A stretch of DNA of 64,000 nt from contig NC_081331.1 in NCBI RefSeq assembly GCF_022539665.2, positions 7,285,534-7,349,533 of the forward strand, given 5' to 3'. The stretch comes from Daphnia carinata. Taxonomy: Eukaryota > Arthropoda > Branchiopoda > Diplostraca > Daphniidae. The notes under the pieces were generated by a model that did not search any database, had not been told where the DNA came from, and was given only the letters and a program-made list of their open reading frames with translations. The translations under genes and the position numbers were made by a program. Within the stretch, counting starts at the first letter, position 1. Each line of letters starts with the position of its first letter. Positions 48,792 through 61,290 of the stretch are shown here, piece by piece.

Positions 48792-51210
48792 GCGCGTTGG
48801 TGGTGGCAAAGTTGTGGGAAGTCACGTCTTTAGCTATTCTCGTTCTTTTCTTCCCTATTTGGCTTCACGAGCGATGACACGGTTGCGATCATCAAATCGA
48901 ATGATCGCTTTTTCTAGAACTTGTACACCGGTACGTAACTGTCACTGTTGAAAATCCCAACCACGTTTGGCATTATCAAGGTAAAAAGAATTTCTCTGAA
49001 TAAAGTAGTACAATCTTCGATCTGACAGCCGGACAAATTTGATGTATTCAAAACTACAAGTACTCCGTCTGCGTATTGCCCTAGATTTCAGCCTGTCATT
49101 TGAATTAGTACTTGCGAGAGTGTGAGATGAAGGCGGCTGCTAATTGTGACTCTAATCAGCAGGCTCTGATGGCAGCTTGGAAAAGGGGTGAATAGATCTT
49201 ACGCGTAAAAACAGTAGGTCTATGGTGAAAATCAGCGATCATAAAAGGCGGGGAAGGTGGGAGGGGTTAAGCACGGTACACGAGGTAAGCTGATGAGCGC
49301 CGCAGTGAAACGCGATCACTAATTATAACATCACAAACATCGGCCGAAAAACAGGAGGACAGGGCGAAAGAAAAGGCGCACTGACGGTTCTGAAGGAAGG
49401 TTTTCTTCTTTTTTATTTTTTTTCGCTTTGTTTTGACAGCTAGCAAACGACGACGTCGGCTACACAGAACAGAGCAAGACTTTTTAGGCTCTCCGTTTTG
49501 ACTACGCCATCATTATCGAACTGTCAGTACTATCAGCCGTAAGGCGAGGGCCTCTCTCTCTTGTCTTTTCGTTTAGTTTCCATGGGCACTCACCAAGTCG
49601 GCGGTGTCAATAAAAGAGGGGAAAAAAAAAAGGAAAAACGAGAGCATTGAGGAGACGAACGGCTGTCATTGCGACCCTAAAAAACAATGATTTTAATGAG
49701 AAAACTTCTTTGATTACACACGGCCGTGCTTTCATTTATCCGAGTCTTTGTGCCACGTCGGGATTCCCTGTTTGATCTCAGCTTTTGTTGGTGACAGTGC
49801 GAGGAAAACCAGTATTTCGTACTCTTAATCACGCCGTACGCAATGTTCTTTTTGTTTTTTGTTTTTTTTCCCTACTTCAGTTTATTGTTGTTATTCCATT
49901 CAGTTCTAACCTGGCGCGTATCATTAATTCGGGTGGGGCGACGTCAACTATTTAAATCTAAACTGTTATTGCAGAAAAACCAAACAATTCATTTTTGGGG
50001 GGGAGGGAAAAAAATGTATTAGAACTGGGCATGGAACTGGCGAGAGACAGCAGTAAAGATCCTTGTCCAGCCCTAGAATGAACCACTGGTGGTCTTGCAT
50101 AACAAAAACGCAGCAGGATCCACACGAGGCAGCGGATGTGTATCGGACCAAGTTGAGGGATGTGACGGTGGACGAGACAGAAAAAAAAAGAGGGAAAAGA
50201 GAACTGGTTTATGAATATTTCATTCTTTTTTTTCCCCCTCTGATTTCACATGTTTCTTGTGTGTGGAACCTGGTGAGCAATGATGCCAGGAATGCTCGGC
50301 CTTATCGCCGATGGAGTATCTCCGCTATTTGGACGTGGCGTACACACATGGGCGCAGTGTAAAAAAAAGCGAGATGCTCCATCCCACTGGCCATAGATAC
50401 AGTACTGAAGCTGCACTCCAAATACACTTGGATAGGGCTGCGGTTGGAGAAACGGTGGAACGCGTACACGGTGCCGATGGAGAAATCCCCATTCACCACC
50501 TGTGACGGCAGAGGAATGATGTCGATAGGCCTGGCTGGCTAAAGTGGTGGAGTATAGTAGGAGGATATCCAGTCAAGACTGGAAGAAATTGCTGGAAGAG
50601 GCGGAGGTAGGCACCTGATCTACGAGAAGAATCGAATAAGGAAGACATGAGGTCAAAGTTGGAGGAACCTTTTTTTGTGTGCGCAGAAGAAGAATAAAAA
50701 GGCGTGTGGTGGAAATTCTTGGGTCAAGACATTCCTGCATTGTCGGCGGGGCCCCCCTCGCGATGGCGAGGCCAAAGGGTCCCCCGTGTGCCTTCTCTTT
50801 CTTATACTTTTAGACACTCGTCGTAATGCATACATATATGTATTCAGCCTGTGTAACACGTAGCGCATTGTTGCCTACATTGTATACTTGTACGCTGTTT
50901 ACAATATTGACGTTGAGGATTCCAATACTCGAATTGGGAAAGGCATTAGGCCCCAGTCTGAATACGGCGTCTCTTCTTCACCTCTCTGCTGCCCATTTTT
51001 TTTTTTAATAAATAAAATTTATTTACATTAGATAGATAGAAAAAAAAATGGATAGGATAAGAAAAGAAAATAGCCATCGTTTGGGTTAGTTACGAGTTTT
51101 CCCAATCTACTGAAGGACGACCAGCAGCATCATTTAAACAAAAAAACACAAATATAACGGACTCGAAATGTTGTGGAAGGAAACGAAAGATATTTTTTTT
51201 TTGTCTCGCA
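45001..51210. other. Gene-poor region
   Basis: No gene recognised. T28 at 46599-46626, T28 at 47144-47171, T27 at 48761-48787. A patch at 50040-50520 is richer in GC and open in several frames on both strands; none has a known domain and the minus frame is interrupted by a stop just upstream. Confidence 0.5.
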
Positions 51211-54200
51211 TTGTGCAACGCTGTTAACTGGCGGGCTCAGCCGTTCAGGTATCAATTAAGGTCAAGATTGCGGCAGAAGAGCCCAGTCAGGGGCGTACAA
51301 CATGGGTGTTGTTCATACATCTGTCAGAGTTTTTATTTCTCCTCCTATGAAAAATGGGGGAATCGAATAAAAAAAAAATTTAATGAAAAAAAAACAAAAA
51401 AAAAACAATCAGAGGACGTCCCTAATATCAGCGATACCACAGATAGACCGGGAAGTTTAAAAATTACATTTGTAGGCGAAGAACCACATAAGGAAATGAG
51501 TTTTTTTCAATAGCTTCAAAATGTTTCATAGCGATCGACTACCTAGAGGCAAACAACTGAGGAATTCACTTGTCCGTGTTTTCTCCAGGACTGAACAGTT
51601 TTGGAGAATGTTTGCACAACGTTTTCTTGTTTTCCCAACAGTAAGGTGCACAGATTTTCGAAAGCTATCGGTTAATTATTAAAGAAAAGAAAACGGGAGT
51701 TTGAGCGTGACTGAACATGGCCAGGGCTTTTCAGAAGTGGTGAAACCGAATAACGCGTTTGGGAGGAGTTGTTATTGGTCATTCGATAATTGTACTTACA
51801 TCCAAGGATAGCTAAAAAAAAAATAAAAGGAAATAAGGAGAAAGCCAAGAAAATATAATCGTAGCTTCTTGTAGTGAGAGAAGAATGCAACGAAGGTGAA
51901 GAACTGAAGAAGGTGATAGCATCTAACATTACTGCTTGATGGAAATTGTTGTATCCCGCGGAATGACTGGGTATACTGCACGGCGCCCACATCGCAACAA
52001 CAGGTGACATCATCGCACTAATGTTCCAGAGATCCGCGCTCGCTCTTTAACGAGCCGACAGTGATGGATCATCTCCTCGCCAGTGTCTGAGACTGTGACC
52101 TACACAAATCGGCGTGTCGTTATCATCGGCAGGTAATGCGATCCGACGTTGAGGGCGCTCGCTCCAAAAGAGGGGCTGGCACAAAGAAATCCGTTATTGT
52201 GTACTATACGCTGTTATGGATTTCTTCTTTTTTTTTTCTTCCTTTCTTTTCCCCTTTTTTTTTTTTTTTTTCTTAAGTTGTTATTGTCCGAAAGGTGTGT
52301 TCGATGAGTAGATAGCCGTGACAGACCGTTCCCTTCGGTTGGATACTTCAAACTAGCGCTAGCACGATATTTTAAAAAGCATATGTGCTATTATTCTTTT
52401 GCCTATCCGAACCATCTAAGGTGATTCGGTTACTCAAGTATCGCCATTCCTACTTGACAATTAGCATTACATGTAAACGTGCGGAATGAATGATCTTCGT
52501 TCAATGTTTTTGATGATCATTCTGATATGGAATGACAAGTTTCCTTGACTATCCTCCGTAGCCAAGAAATGAGTACCTAGATAGAGTTCCAGGGAACCTT
52601 CACAGAGACACAGTATTTGGTATGTCTTGCAAACGTGATCATTAGCCAAATTTTATCTGACCAACAGCCAAGCAGCGTAACACTAAAAGAAAGAACAAAC
52701 ATCATCAGTCAATCCATCAGCTGAGAATGGGAGGTTTCATTTCCCCGCCAGAGACAAGTACGTCACATAAATGCAGATTTTTATTTATGGAATCTGACAT
52801 GTGATATAAACGCATGAGATGAAAAACAATGAAACAATGGTCAGATTAATAACAAGGTTCCTTAATCTTTACGTAGCGGTCATTCAAGAGTTAGACGAAG
52901 CATTTTGAAATATCACCCGCACGTTTGGATGGCAGACAATTCCTTGTTACTGAGTTTTTTTTTTTCTTTATATTCTTCTTCAGGAAAACTTTGTAAAACA
53001 ACGTCATGAAACTATTCCTGATCTATAATTATGCACGCATTGCCATCTTCTATACGGAATACAATATACCCTTTCCTCTTATGTTGGCCTCCCCTTTCTC
53101 TTTTTCTTTTCTATCTTCTTCGACCGTATCCTCTGTAATTACAGAAGACAAAAAAAAAAAAAAAAAGAATAGGAAAGAATGAAACACAGAGAGAAAGATC
53201 GAAATCTTTTTTTTTTTTTTTGCCGGCCAATCGTGGCTTTATTTAAATACCAGAAACCCAAAAATAAGGGACGAGAGATTACAAGATGAAGGAAGAAAGA
53301 GAAACAGAGATGGGAGAGGCGAGTCGGCTGTGATAGCAGTGCGGTGTTCTTTTCTCATACGCGTATTCTATCATAGCGATGTTTGAGAAGAGAGGCAATC
53401 ATTTCATAAATGATGGACGATTCCCGGCAAACGGCCAGGGCCAACCTCTTTTTGCTCTTTGGTCGACTATATGGCCCATGATCAGCGGGAAATATGGGAA
53501 AGAGACAACCCCCGCTGTATATGCCGGTACATCTCTACTTCACGGTGCGTATGGGGCATGCGGTAAACTCACTCCGCGTCTTCCCTGTTTTTACTCCTTG
53601 TATCGTCGTTGGCCAGTGAAAAAAATGTGCATTCCTCTTATCCGATACGTTGTTCTCCAATTAGTTCTCATCGAAACCCATCAATCATTTCCCTTTTTCT
53701 GTATATACTGTATATAAAAAAAAAAAAAAAAATAATGACCGAAGCTTGAATGCAATTCTTTTTCGCGTTTATTGTCAGTCGATTTTAAATAGTTATTTTT
53801 AATCCTATGATTGCTGACCCGGATGCGGGTGTTAAACGTCCGATTGGCGATGGAAAAAGAATACATATATATATTTTTTAAATATCATTTTATTTCTATT
53901 TTTATTTTTAAGAGGCCTCGTTACATGCGAGCGTGTTTCCATCATCAGGCTGCAAAAAAAAAAAACCAAATTGGGCCATAGCGAATTTAGAGAGAAAGTC
54001 GACAAAAGTCAATTACACGCTGGCTTCTTTAATGTGCAATATCAACCTAGAAAAAGAAGGACCCTAACTTATAATTCACGATTTAATGAGAGGCTGCTGT
54101 GCGCGGTACTTTAGAAGTAAAAAAAAAAAAAAAGAAAAGGGTCTCCGTTGATAAAGTATAACCATCTCGGCGTGTTTTCTTCTCCTCCTCTTTCGACATC

Positions 54201-54740
54201 ACCTGGACAACATCATAGAGCGCGGGAAAAGAAGAGGGGGTGGGGAGGAAGGGTAGACGAAAGAGATTTCCCATTGTCATCTTGGCGAGCTAAATCTCTT
54301 CAAATGGTTTCCGTTTTTGCTTCTGCTCATTAACCAAACAAGATATATAATAGAGATGGGCAAGAATGGCTTGTTTGCATTGTTATAATAGTGGCGAGGT
54401 TCTGGGAACGAGACTACACGACGGCGAAGGCAAAAAAAAAAAAAAAAGAAGTCGAGGAGAGCAATAGAAAACCCGGCGTGGAAGCGGTGGGAGGAAAGAA
54501 AATGAGACTCCTTACTATTTATAGTAATGAATGGGAAGAAAGAGACGAGATGGAGAGATAGAGAGAAACAGAGAGGGTAGCGAAGAGAAATGATGACCGA
54601 GTCGTGAATGAAATGAGTCGACAAGGTAAAGGTGACGGGTGACGAGCGACGATGGGAAGTTTGTGGGCCCTTTTTTTTTTTTTCCTTTGGTTTCCACGAC
54701 TTCGCCTAAGGTGGCCTGAGCCGCGTGAGTCGTAGCCTCG
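51211..54740. other. Gene-poor region with a GC-richer patch at 51.96-52.19 kb
   Basis: No gene recognised. A perfect GTAAGT donor on the minus strand (GGAT|GTAAGT, near 51802) and a GTAATG donor on the plus strand (near 52133) flank a GC-richer patch. The plus frame 53379-53717 has mixed composition without motifs. TATATACTGTATATA occurs near 53702. Confidence 0.4.
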
Positions 54741-54768
54741 AAACAACAACTACAAAAAGAGAGAACAT

Positions 54769-54895
54769 TGGGGGCGCCGTCGGTGATTACCTCGCAGCGT
54801 TTAGTGGTCACGAAATCAAGGAGTAGCCGTGAAAGATACACAGGAATAGCCGCCAGCTCAGCCAGCAGAAAAGTTCACGTCTTCCATTCAATGAT
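54769..54895 (+). CDS. Candidate exon, unknown protein
   Basis: A plus-strand open frame reads GAPSVITSQRLVVTKSRSSR, then YTGIAASSASRKVHVFHSMM and ends at ATG|GTGAGA, a good donor. GC is higher than nearby. No acceptor or start is clear and an opposite-strand donor (GCGAG|GTAATC) overlaps, so the strand itself is uncertain. Confidence 0.15.
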
Positions 54896-55222
54896 GGTGA
54901 GAGGGGTCAGCTCTCAGCTCTCTCTCTCCCTCTCCATATCTTTCCCAGTTGTTTCTTTTTTTTGTGTGTGTGTGTGTACTGCTCGAGTCCCTTGGCCCAT
55001 TCTTTGATGTACTCTCACATTCTCAGAAGTGAGAGAGAGAGACAGGACATGAATGGGCTGAAACACACAATCAAACCATGCGCCCGACCTGTGGCTCGTT
55101 CTCAAGAGGTCAACGCGTACACTAGAAGAACTCTTCCATTAAAGACGCTCGCGGTCTCGACTTTTCGGGAACAGATGAGAAACATAATCGCCGGTTTGGG
55201 TCGTTTTCTCGACTCCGATTGT

Positions 55223-55244
55223 ATACACACACACACACACACAC
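55223..55244. repeat. (CA)n microsatellite
   Basis: Perfect CA repeat of about 22 bp; T28 lies at 55500-55527 nearby. Confidence 0.9.
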
Positions 55245-55494
55245 GTCTAGAATCTGTACTCTCCACACACATTCGTAGACAAGGACGCACGTTCCGTTTT
55301 CGGAAACGCTCAGGCAAAAAAGAGAGAAAAGAGGTTGAAGAGGTCACTAAACACTCGAAAAAAAAAAAAAAAAAAGACACAAGACGCAAGCGGCTGGGAG
55401 AGTCTATACACAACAAGTGACCTTTTGAATCTCCCACCGAACTTTAAATGAGCACCGAAGCCCCCTGCGTTCCCCCGGCGTTTTTCCCGCCCGA

Positions 55495-55527
<33 letters not shown>

Positions 55528-56220
55528 CATAATAACAACAAAAATATGGATACACTAGACAGAGGATTACTACCTGAGGGTCACATTCTGTGAATCGGCT
55601 CGTGAGAGAATCTCACACTTTGCATGGCATATCAACCTCGCGAGAAACGGCTCACCTCGTCCGCACTAATGCCTGCCTGTGTGCACCAACATTTTGACTC
55701 GTTCGATGGATTTCTTTCTTTACCTCCGTCATCGTGGGTTACATTGTTTTTCAACTGATGGAGCCACGCAGCCAGATGGTCGTGAGTTTTCTGGCCATGG
55801 GGTCATCTTATAGGTTAGCGTTTCTGTTTTTTTGTTTTTTTCTTTTCATGCGAAAGCAGAAACAATCACAGAGCGACGCAAAACAGTGAGAACGCAACGC
55901 CACACATTTTGCGACGATCTAAATCTACCGTGATTGTTTTTTCAAACGTCGTTGTTTCCGCTGCACCAGGAGTAGGTTCTTCCTCCATATACTTATGGCT
56001 TTCCACTGGCAAAGTTGAGATCTGTAGACGTATAACACACATTAGACGTCTGGCTGAAAGGCTGTATGTTCTATACCTTTCATCGTGACCAGTCGTTGGA
56101 ACCATACTTATGTTTGAATCACGAAGATAAGTCCGTGCAGACAATCATATTCTTTCTTACCATCGCCGATTGCCTTGGCTTGATATTAAAGATGGGTCGA
56201 TCGAAAACAACAACAACAAC

Positions 56221-56300
56221 AAAAAAAACTCACACCGGTCATATGAGAATCGAACCGGCAAGCTTTGGCACACCACTTAACGCTTCTCTTTTGATTTTAA
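56221..56300 (-). other. tRNA-like B box followed by T8
   Basis: On the minus strand GGTTCGATTCTC (56256-56245) matches a pol III B box and is followed within about 20 nt by T8 (56228-56221). TTAAGTGGTGTGCC just upstream is weakly A-box-like. A tRNA cloverleaf cannot be drawn because the T stem does not pair, so this may be a tRNA-derived SINE remnant or chance. Confidence 0.2.
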
Positions 56301-56999
56301 CGAGCCATCGGTACGGGGCATAGAGCCCTAATGAATTGCCTCGTGAAATATCCGCCTCTATAAAAAAAAACATGAAGAGCCATAGGCGGGGAGTTGCTCG
56401 ATTCACGATTTCCAGCACCACGCTTTTATTATCAAATAGCTCTTTTCGTAATAAAAGCACAACACAAAAAAAAAACAACAATTGATTTCGTGACTAAAGG
56501 CCGACAAAGTTAAACATTTGCCTGTTATTTTAGCCGATCGTTTTATTGATGTTTGAAACAAGAAATTGATTATTCGCCATGAGCTGTTTCCCAAATACTA
56601 CAACTGAATGGCGATCACGAGACGGCCATAACACAACGCCGAAATCCAGATCTAGTTCGATCGTAGACATGAAGAAGACTCATAGTCGAATGGCATACGT
56701 TGCTTTTTCCTACATTGAATTGGAGTCAAGAGGGATTGATTGACGACGATGGTCTTATTGCTTGATGCGTGTGAACATCTTAATGGAACGACGAAAGCAT
56801 CGGTAAGACCTAAAAAAAAAAAAAAAAATGGGAAAAAAATTGACAAGAAATTACGATGAACTATGACGTCTGTTTGGAACCGATTGTCCTGCATGTGACT
56901 GAATCCTTGTCAGGCGGCAAAAATTCAAACAAAAACAACTATGGGAATATGCTGTGCAAGGAATGCTATCAGTTATCCACGGTATTTTTTTTCTCTTTC

Positions 57000-59656
57000 T
57001 AATGCAGTATGTGTTTGCTGACTCTATAGCATCGTGTACCTTTATGTGTTCCTCCTTGGCTCTTTGCCTTGACGTAACCAAGGTCCCGAATCTCGCCCCC
57101 CTCTTCTCAACCAAGAGGAGGGGGGAAGAGAAATTCATCGGACAAGAGAGAGAGATACAGAGTCATCCGTCATGTTATCCTGGCGCGTCGGGAGGGGGTT
57201 CTGTCCATCCCACCTATGGTGAATGGGTGACCCCCCCTAACTGACCTTTGTAAAAAGGAAAAACACGGAACGCCTCATTCGCCAGCTCCACGTTCCCTAA
57301 ACCATTATATCGTTCTCTGTTTATATTTTTTTTTCTTTTTTGCTTGCCTATTTGGGACCATCTGCCTTTCTTATCGCATCAACTTTGAATCTTCTCAAGG
57401 GTGTATAAAACGATACAACATATCATCGTCCGGGTGAAGCCACGATTCCATCCACCTACCCTCGTGCGTGTTTGTTCGTTCTTTACGTAACGGACATGAC
57501 TTTTTTTTTCTCTCCCTTTTAAATATTTTGTAATTTGTTCGCTTTTCTTGATTCCCATGGTCATTGATGAGGTGATTAGCAGTGGTAAGCCCACATTCTT
57601 ACGTACTTTACAATAGGTGTCTATTGCAAGATAAGATGTTTCATTGCCGGCCTCTATTTCTTCAACCAGAGATGACCGCAGGGCTGACGATCGCCTCAAA
57701 CATGGACAAAGATGCGGTCGTTCTTTATTCACATATTTATGATTTTATTAAATTTTCCTTAATCGTTAGCCTTTTCCTTGATGTTTTTTTTTTATTATTA
57801 TTTTTGTGTTCTCTTCGTTGGCATATGTACTTTCTCAGGCAGACAGAAGATGCGTGTAAGAGCTGGTATCGAGGGTCAGTCATTAAAACATGTAACACAC
57901 AAGAATCGTGAGCACATCTTCCATCCAATGGCTCCAAATGACTCCAAACAATCATGTAAAGGAAAGAGAAGGAAAGAAAAAAAAAGAAAAAGAAAAGAAC
58001 TACAATGGATGGGTGAAAAACATCTAATGACGGCCTGACGGGGCTGACCTCACCTACGTGCTGCACCGTACCAGAAGAGGCCCTATTCTCACAATAAGAT
58101 TCAAGGAAAAAAAGCATCACTATCGAGCAGGATTAGGGCGCGGTGATGGTTCATTTTTTTTTCTTTCATTCTATTCTTTTTTTTTTTTTTTCTTGTCTTC
58201 CGTTCCGATTTAGGGATGACCCCAAGATGGCCCCTTCAAAATCCCTCCGTCTGGAAAGAAAGCCATGAGACCCAAAAGAGGCACAAGTACCAAACCAGGA
58301 GCGCCCTCCAACCCCATTTGATTTCAAAAATTGGCCACCTACAAATGTTTCTTTTTTTTTTTTTTTTTTGAGAAAGCGCTGGGAGAGAGAACGAAAGAGC
58401 GTTAATGCGCACCCCGGCTCGTAATCGTTTTAACCTGTGTTTTCCGGTTGATTGGAGCTAGCCAACTTCTTAAGATGGTCGTAATAGGACGAGTACAGAT
58501 ACCACGAGGCTTACAAGCAAGCTTGTTATTTTTACCTTTTAAAAAAACTATTTTCGAAATATTAGCACAAAACTGCAAGCGCAACGGACGTGCCAAGAAG
58601 GGGGGGGGCAGGAAAGGTAGATATTTTCACGCAAAACCTCTTTTGCATTATTTCTTGCGCACTGATGAATTAGGAAAGACGCACGATCTCCGCCAAACAC
58701 CTCGTACAACGACGATGTCGATGACGGTAATCACCTACGGTGGCAGAGCCACACAAGTTGGCACCTGTATTGCATTCCAGCTACTATGTACCACACGTTT
58801 TGAGTACACCAACCTGCAGGCTATAAAAAGAAAAAAAAAAAAAAGAAGAGATCGTTTGGCAACTGGGACGAAAGCAAGAAAACAATGTTGAGAAAAACTT
58901 TCATGGGAAGCAATTTTTTTTTTTTTTTCTTTTCGTCTTCATGACGAAGGACCCTTTCGTTCATTCTCCTGTCTTGATCCTTCTTCTTTATTTTAGAGTG
59001 GGGACGAGGGGTGAAAGGTGGCGGCCAAGCGGCCGGATGTCGTTTCGTTTTTTCTTTTTTTTCCACCGGTTGTCTTCGCCTCACGGTTCAGATTTTCTTT
59101 TCCCCCCCTCGCTACAACTGTTCGGGTCTTTGAATTCCTCATTCATTCTTTACGTTTTCTTTAGTTCTTCAGACCCGGCTATTTAGCTCTCTGATCACGT
59201 TCCGACAGACATGTATTTTTGCCAACACTTAACAAAACGGTAACTGTGACGTTGTATTGCCGCGCATGCAAATTTAAACAACTCTTTTTCTTCCTGTTTT
59301 CACACCAGTGCAGTAGTTTTTTAAGCTTACTTGTGAATTTAATTTTCCGCTTATCCTTGCAGTCCTTAAAGTTACCGACCCGTGTACAGTAGTACAGCTC
59401 TCTCATAAATGGGAGACGGGACTGGTAGCGAAGCTAAAAGTGGAAGTAATGAGGGAGAATGATGGAAGGGAAAGACCGGTAAAATAGAGGTATGAAAGAT
59501 ACGTGGGATACTGGATAGACATGCAAGTATAATGGTTCCAAAATGATGTCCCATCTGGCATTAGTCTCGTCGTTCACGGCGAAAGACATCTCGTGGATTC
59601 TGCGTAGCTGATCACGAGACCCGAACAAGAATGAAATTCATGAAAAATATAAGAGC

Positions 59657-59694
<38 letters not shown>

Positions 59695-61100
59695 AGTTGA
59701 CGTCTTGCGTGGAACATTGTTATTCCTTCGACGTCTTCTTCAAATTTTTACTAGATATTTCCCCCTCCCTCCCTTCTTTTCTTCCTTTTAGAGGAATTTT
59801 TGAGAGGAGGGCAAGTCAGAGGTCGAATTCATTCATGCATCTTACCATCCCTTGTCCGCTTCCATTCTGTTTCGTTGGTTCGGTTAGACGAAAAATAAAA
59901 CACTGTTTGCTAGCCGACTCGGTAAGACTAAAGAAGCATTTTCGTTATGTCAGGATGGCCTTTTAACAAAAGGGATTGTAGCATTCCCCAATCAACTAGT
60001 CGACTTTGATTTGTTTCCGCACGCGTGTTCGTCATCGGATTCAAGGCTTTTCAATAATCTCGACAATGTCGACATGCGGCCCTCACTTCCTGCGAGCCAT
60101 CACATTCTGTTTCGGACCTCCGGTCACTCGTCGATGACCAAGGGGAATTTCAAGACCCAAAGACGGCCACTCTGGTCTCCTGATTTAAACAGTTATCATT
60201 GTGTGATAACCTCATGGTATTGATCTTTTTCAACCTTCTAACAGAGTGCGATGGCAAAATGCAAAACGACATAACACGTGGAAAGTATTTGTAAAAATTA
60301 TCATTTAAAAAAGGGTAGCTAAAACAGAACTACACAGACCAGAAAAAAGTAAAACTAAAAATAAAGAAAGAGATACATGCCGAGTCACGATTGGATAAGA
60401 ACCCGTGAATAACGAAACCGGATGAACTATACTGCGGAGATGTAACGAAACATCTTGTATTTTAAGGTTAAAAAAAAAAAAAAAAAGCAACCTCTCCGAT
60501 TATAACGGTACGCCCTTCCGAAGATCCTGGGCGAGTCCCCAGTTTTTCGCGCCCAGGAACGGGTAGGGAACTGCCGAATTCGCGGGATGGACCCCCCACC
60601 CTTCGATGCGGCGTTGCGTGCTTCGTGTGTTCTGTTTTGCTTATTGGACTTCGGAAAAAAAAGAAGAAACTGAACGACAATCCAGTAAAAACAAATACCA
60701 TACGAACCCCAAAAATCCTCACCACTGGCGAAAAAGTATATTGTTTGGCCGATTCTTTATGCATGACTGCCTGTGACGCGTGTCATCCTTTTGTTTTCGT
60801 CTCTATATGCACATATGTCTGCGTGTGTCTTATTTGGTTTTCTCTGTGTTATTTCTCCTTGCGTTTGGGTTTTCGTATGCTTTTTTTTTTTGTTTTCTTG
60901 TTTTTTTTTCCTTCATTTCAAAGAAAGAGGAAACAAAAGAACTGCCAAAGGGACGTGAACGAAAAACGAGACGTGCATACTGGCACGCACGTACGTAACA
61001 CACGAGTACATCTATACCAAACAGAAAGAAACACGTAGAGACAGGTCGAGTCTTTCATATTTGTGTTGTTCTTCCTCTGGTGTTGCGGAGGCTCTTTCAT
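57000..61100. other. Gene-poor region
   Basis: No gene recognised. (GA)16 at 59659-59690; numerous T/A runs. Plus frame 58448-58891 has partly ordinary composition but ends in a Lys run and shows no motif. Confidence 0.5.
59659..59690. repeat. (GA)16 microsatellite
   Basis: Longest perfect GA repeat in the window. Confidence 0.95.
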
Positions 61101-61168
61101 CGACCGTCGTTCGAAATTGGGAAACAAACGGATGGGCGGTTTTTAGAGTCTTCTCCTTTTCTACAGAA

Positions 61169-61290
61169 CAAACCGAAAAGATTGGCAACGGTGAGGAGAA
61201 AAGAGACGGATTGACGGCCACGACACTGCTGACGCCCCAGCAGCCAACCACCAGCACATTGTGGGACAACACCTATACAGCAGTTAGTTA
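61169..61290 (+). CDS. Candidate exon, unknown protein
   Basis: Follows a textbook acceptor, TCTCCTTTTCTACAG. The open frame reads QTEKIGNGEEKRDGLTATTL, then TPQQPTTSTLWDNTYTAVSY, a Thr/Gln-rich composition like a regulatory-protein activation region. A GTTAGT near 61283 could be the donor. No neighbour exon or family was recognised. Confidence 0.2.

Noticed and set aside
50302-50499. Minus frame VNGDFSIGTVYAFHRFSNRS
   Set aside because: Looks protein-like but a stop lies just upstream in frame, no clear splice pair was found, and the opposite strand is open as well.
14770-55244. Direct-repeat patterns that might suggest a CRISPR array
   Set aside because: Repeats are simple dinucleotides and homopolymers, without spacers; the DNA is eukaryotic.
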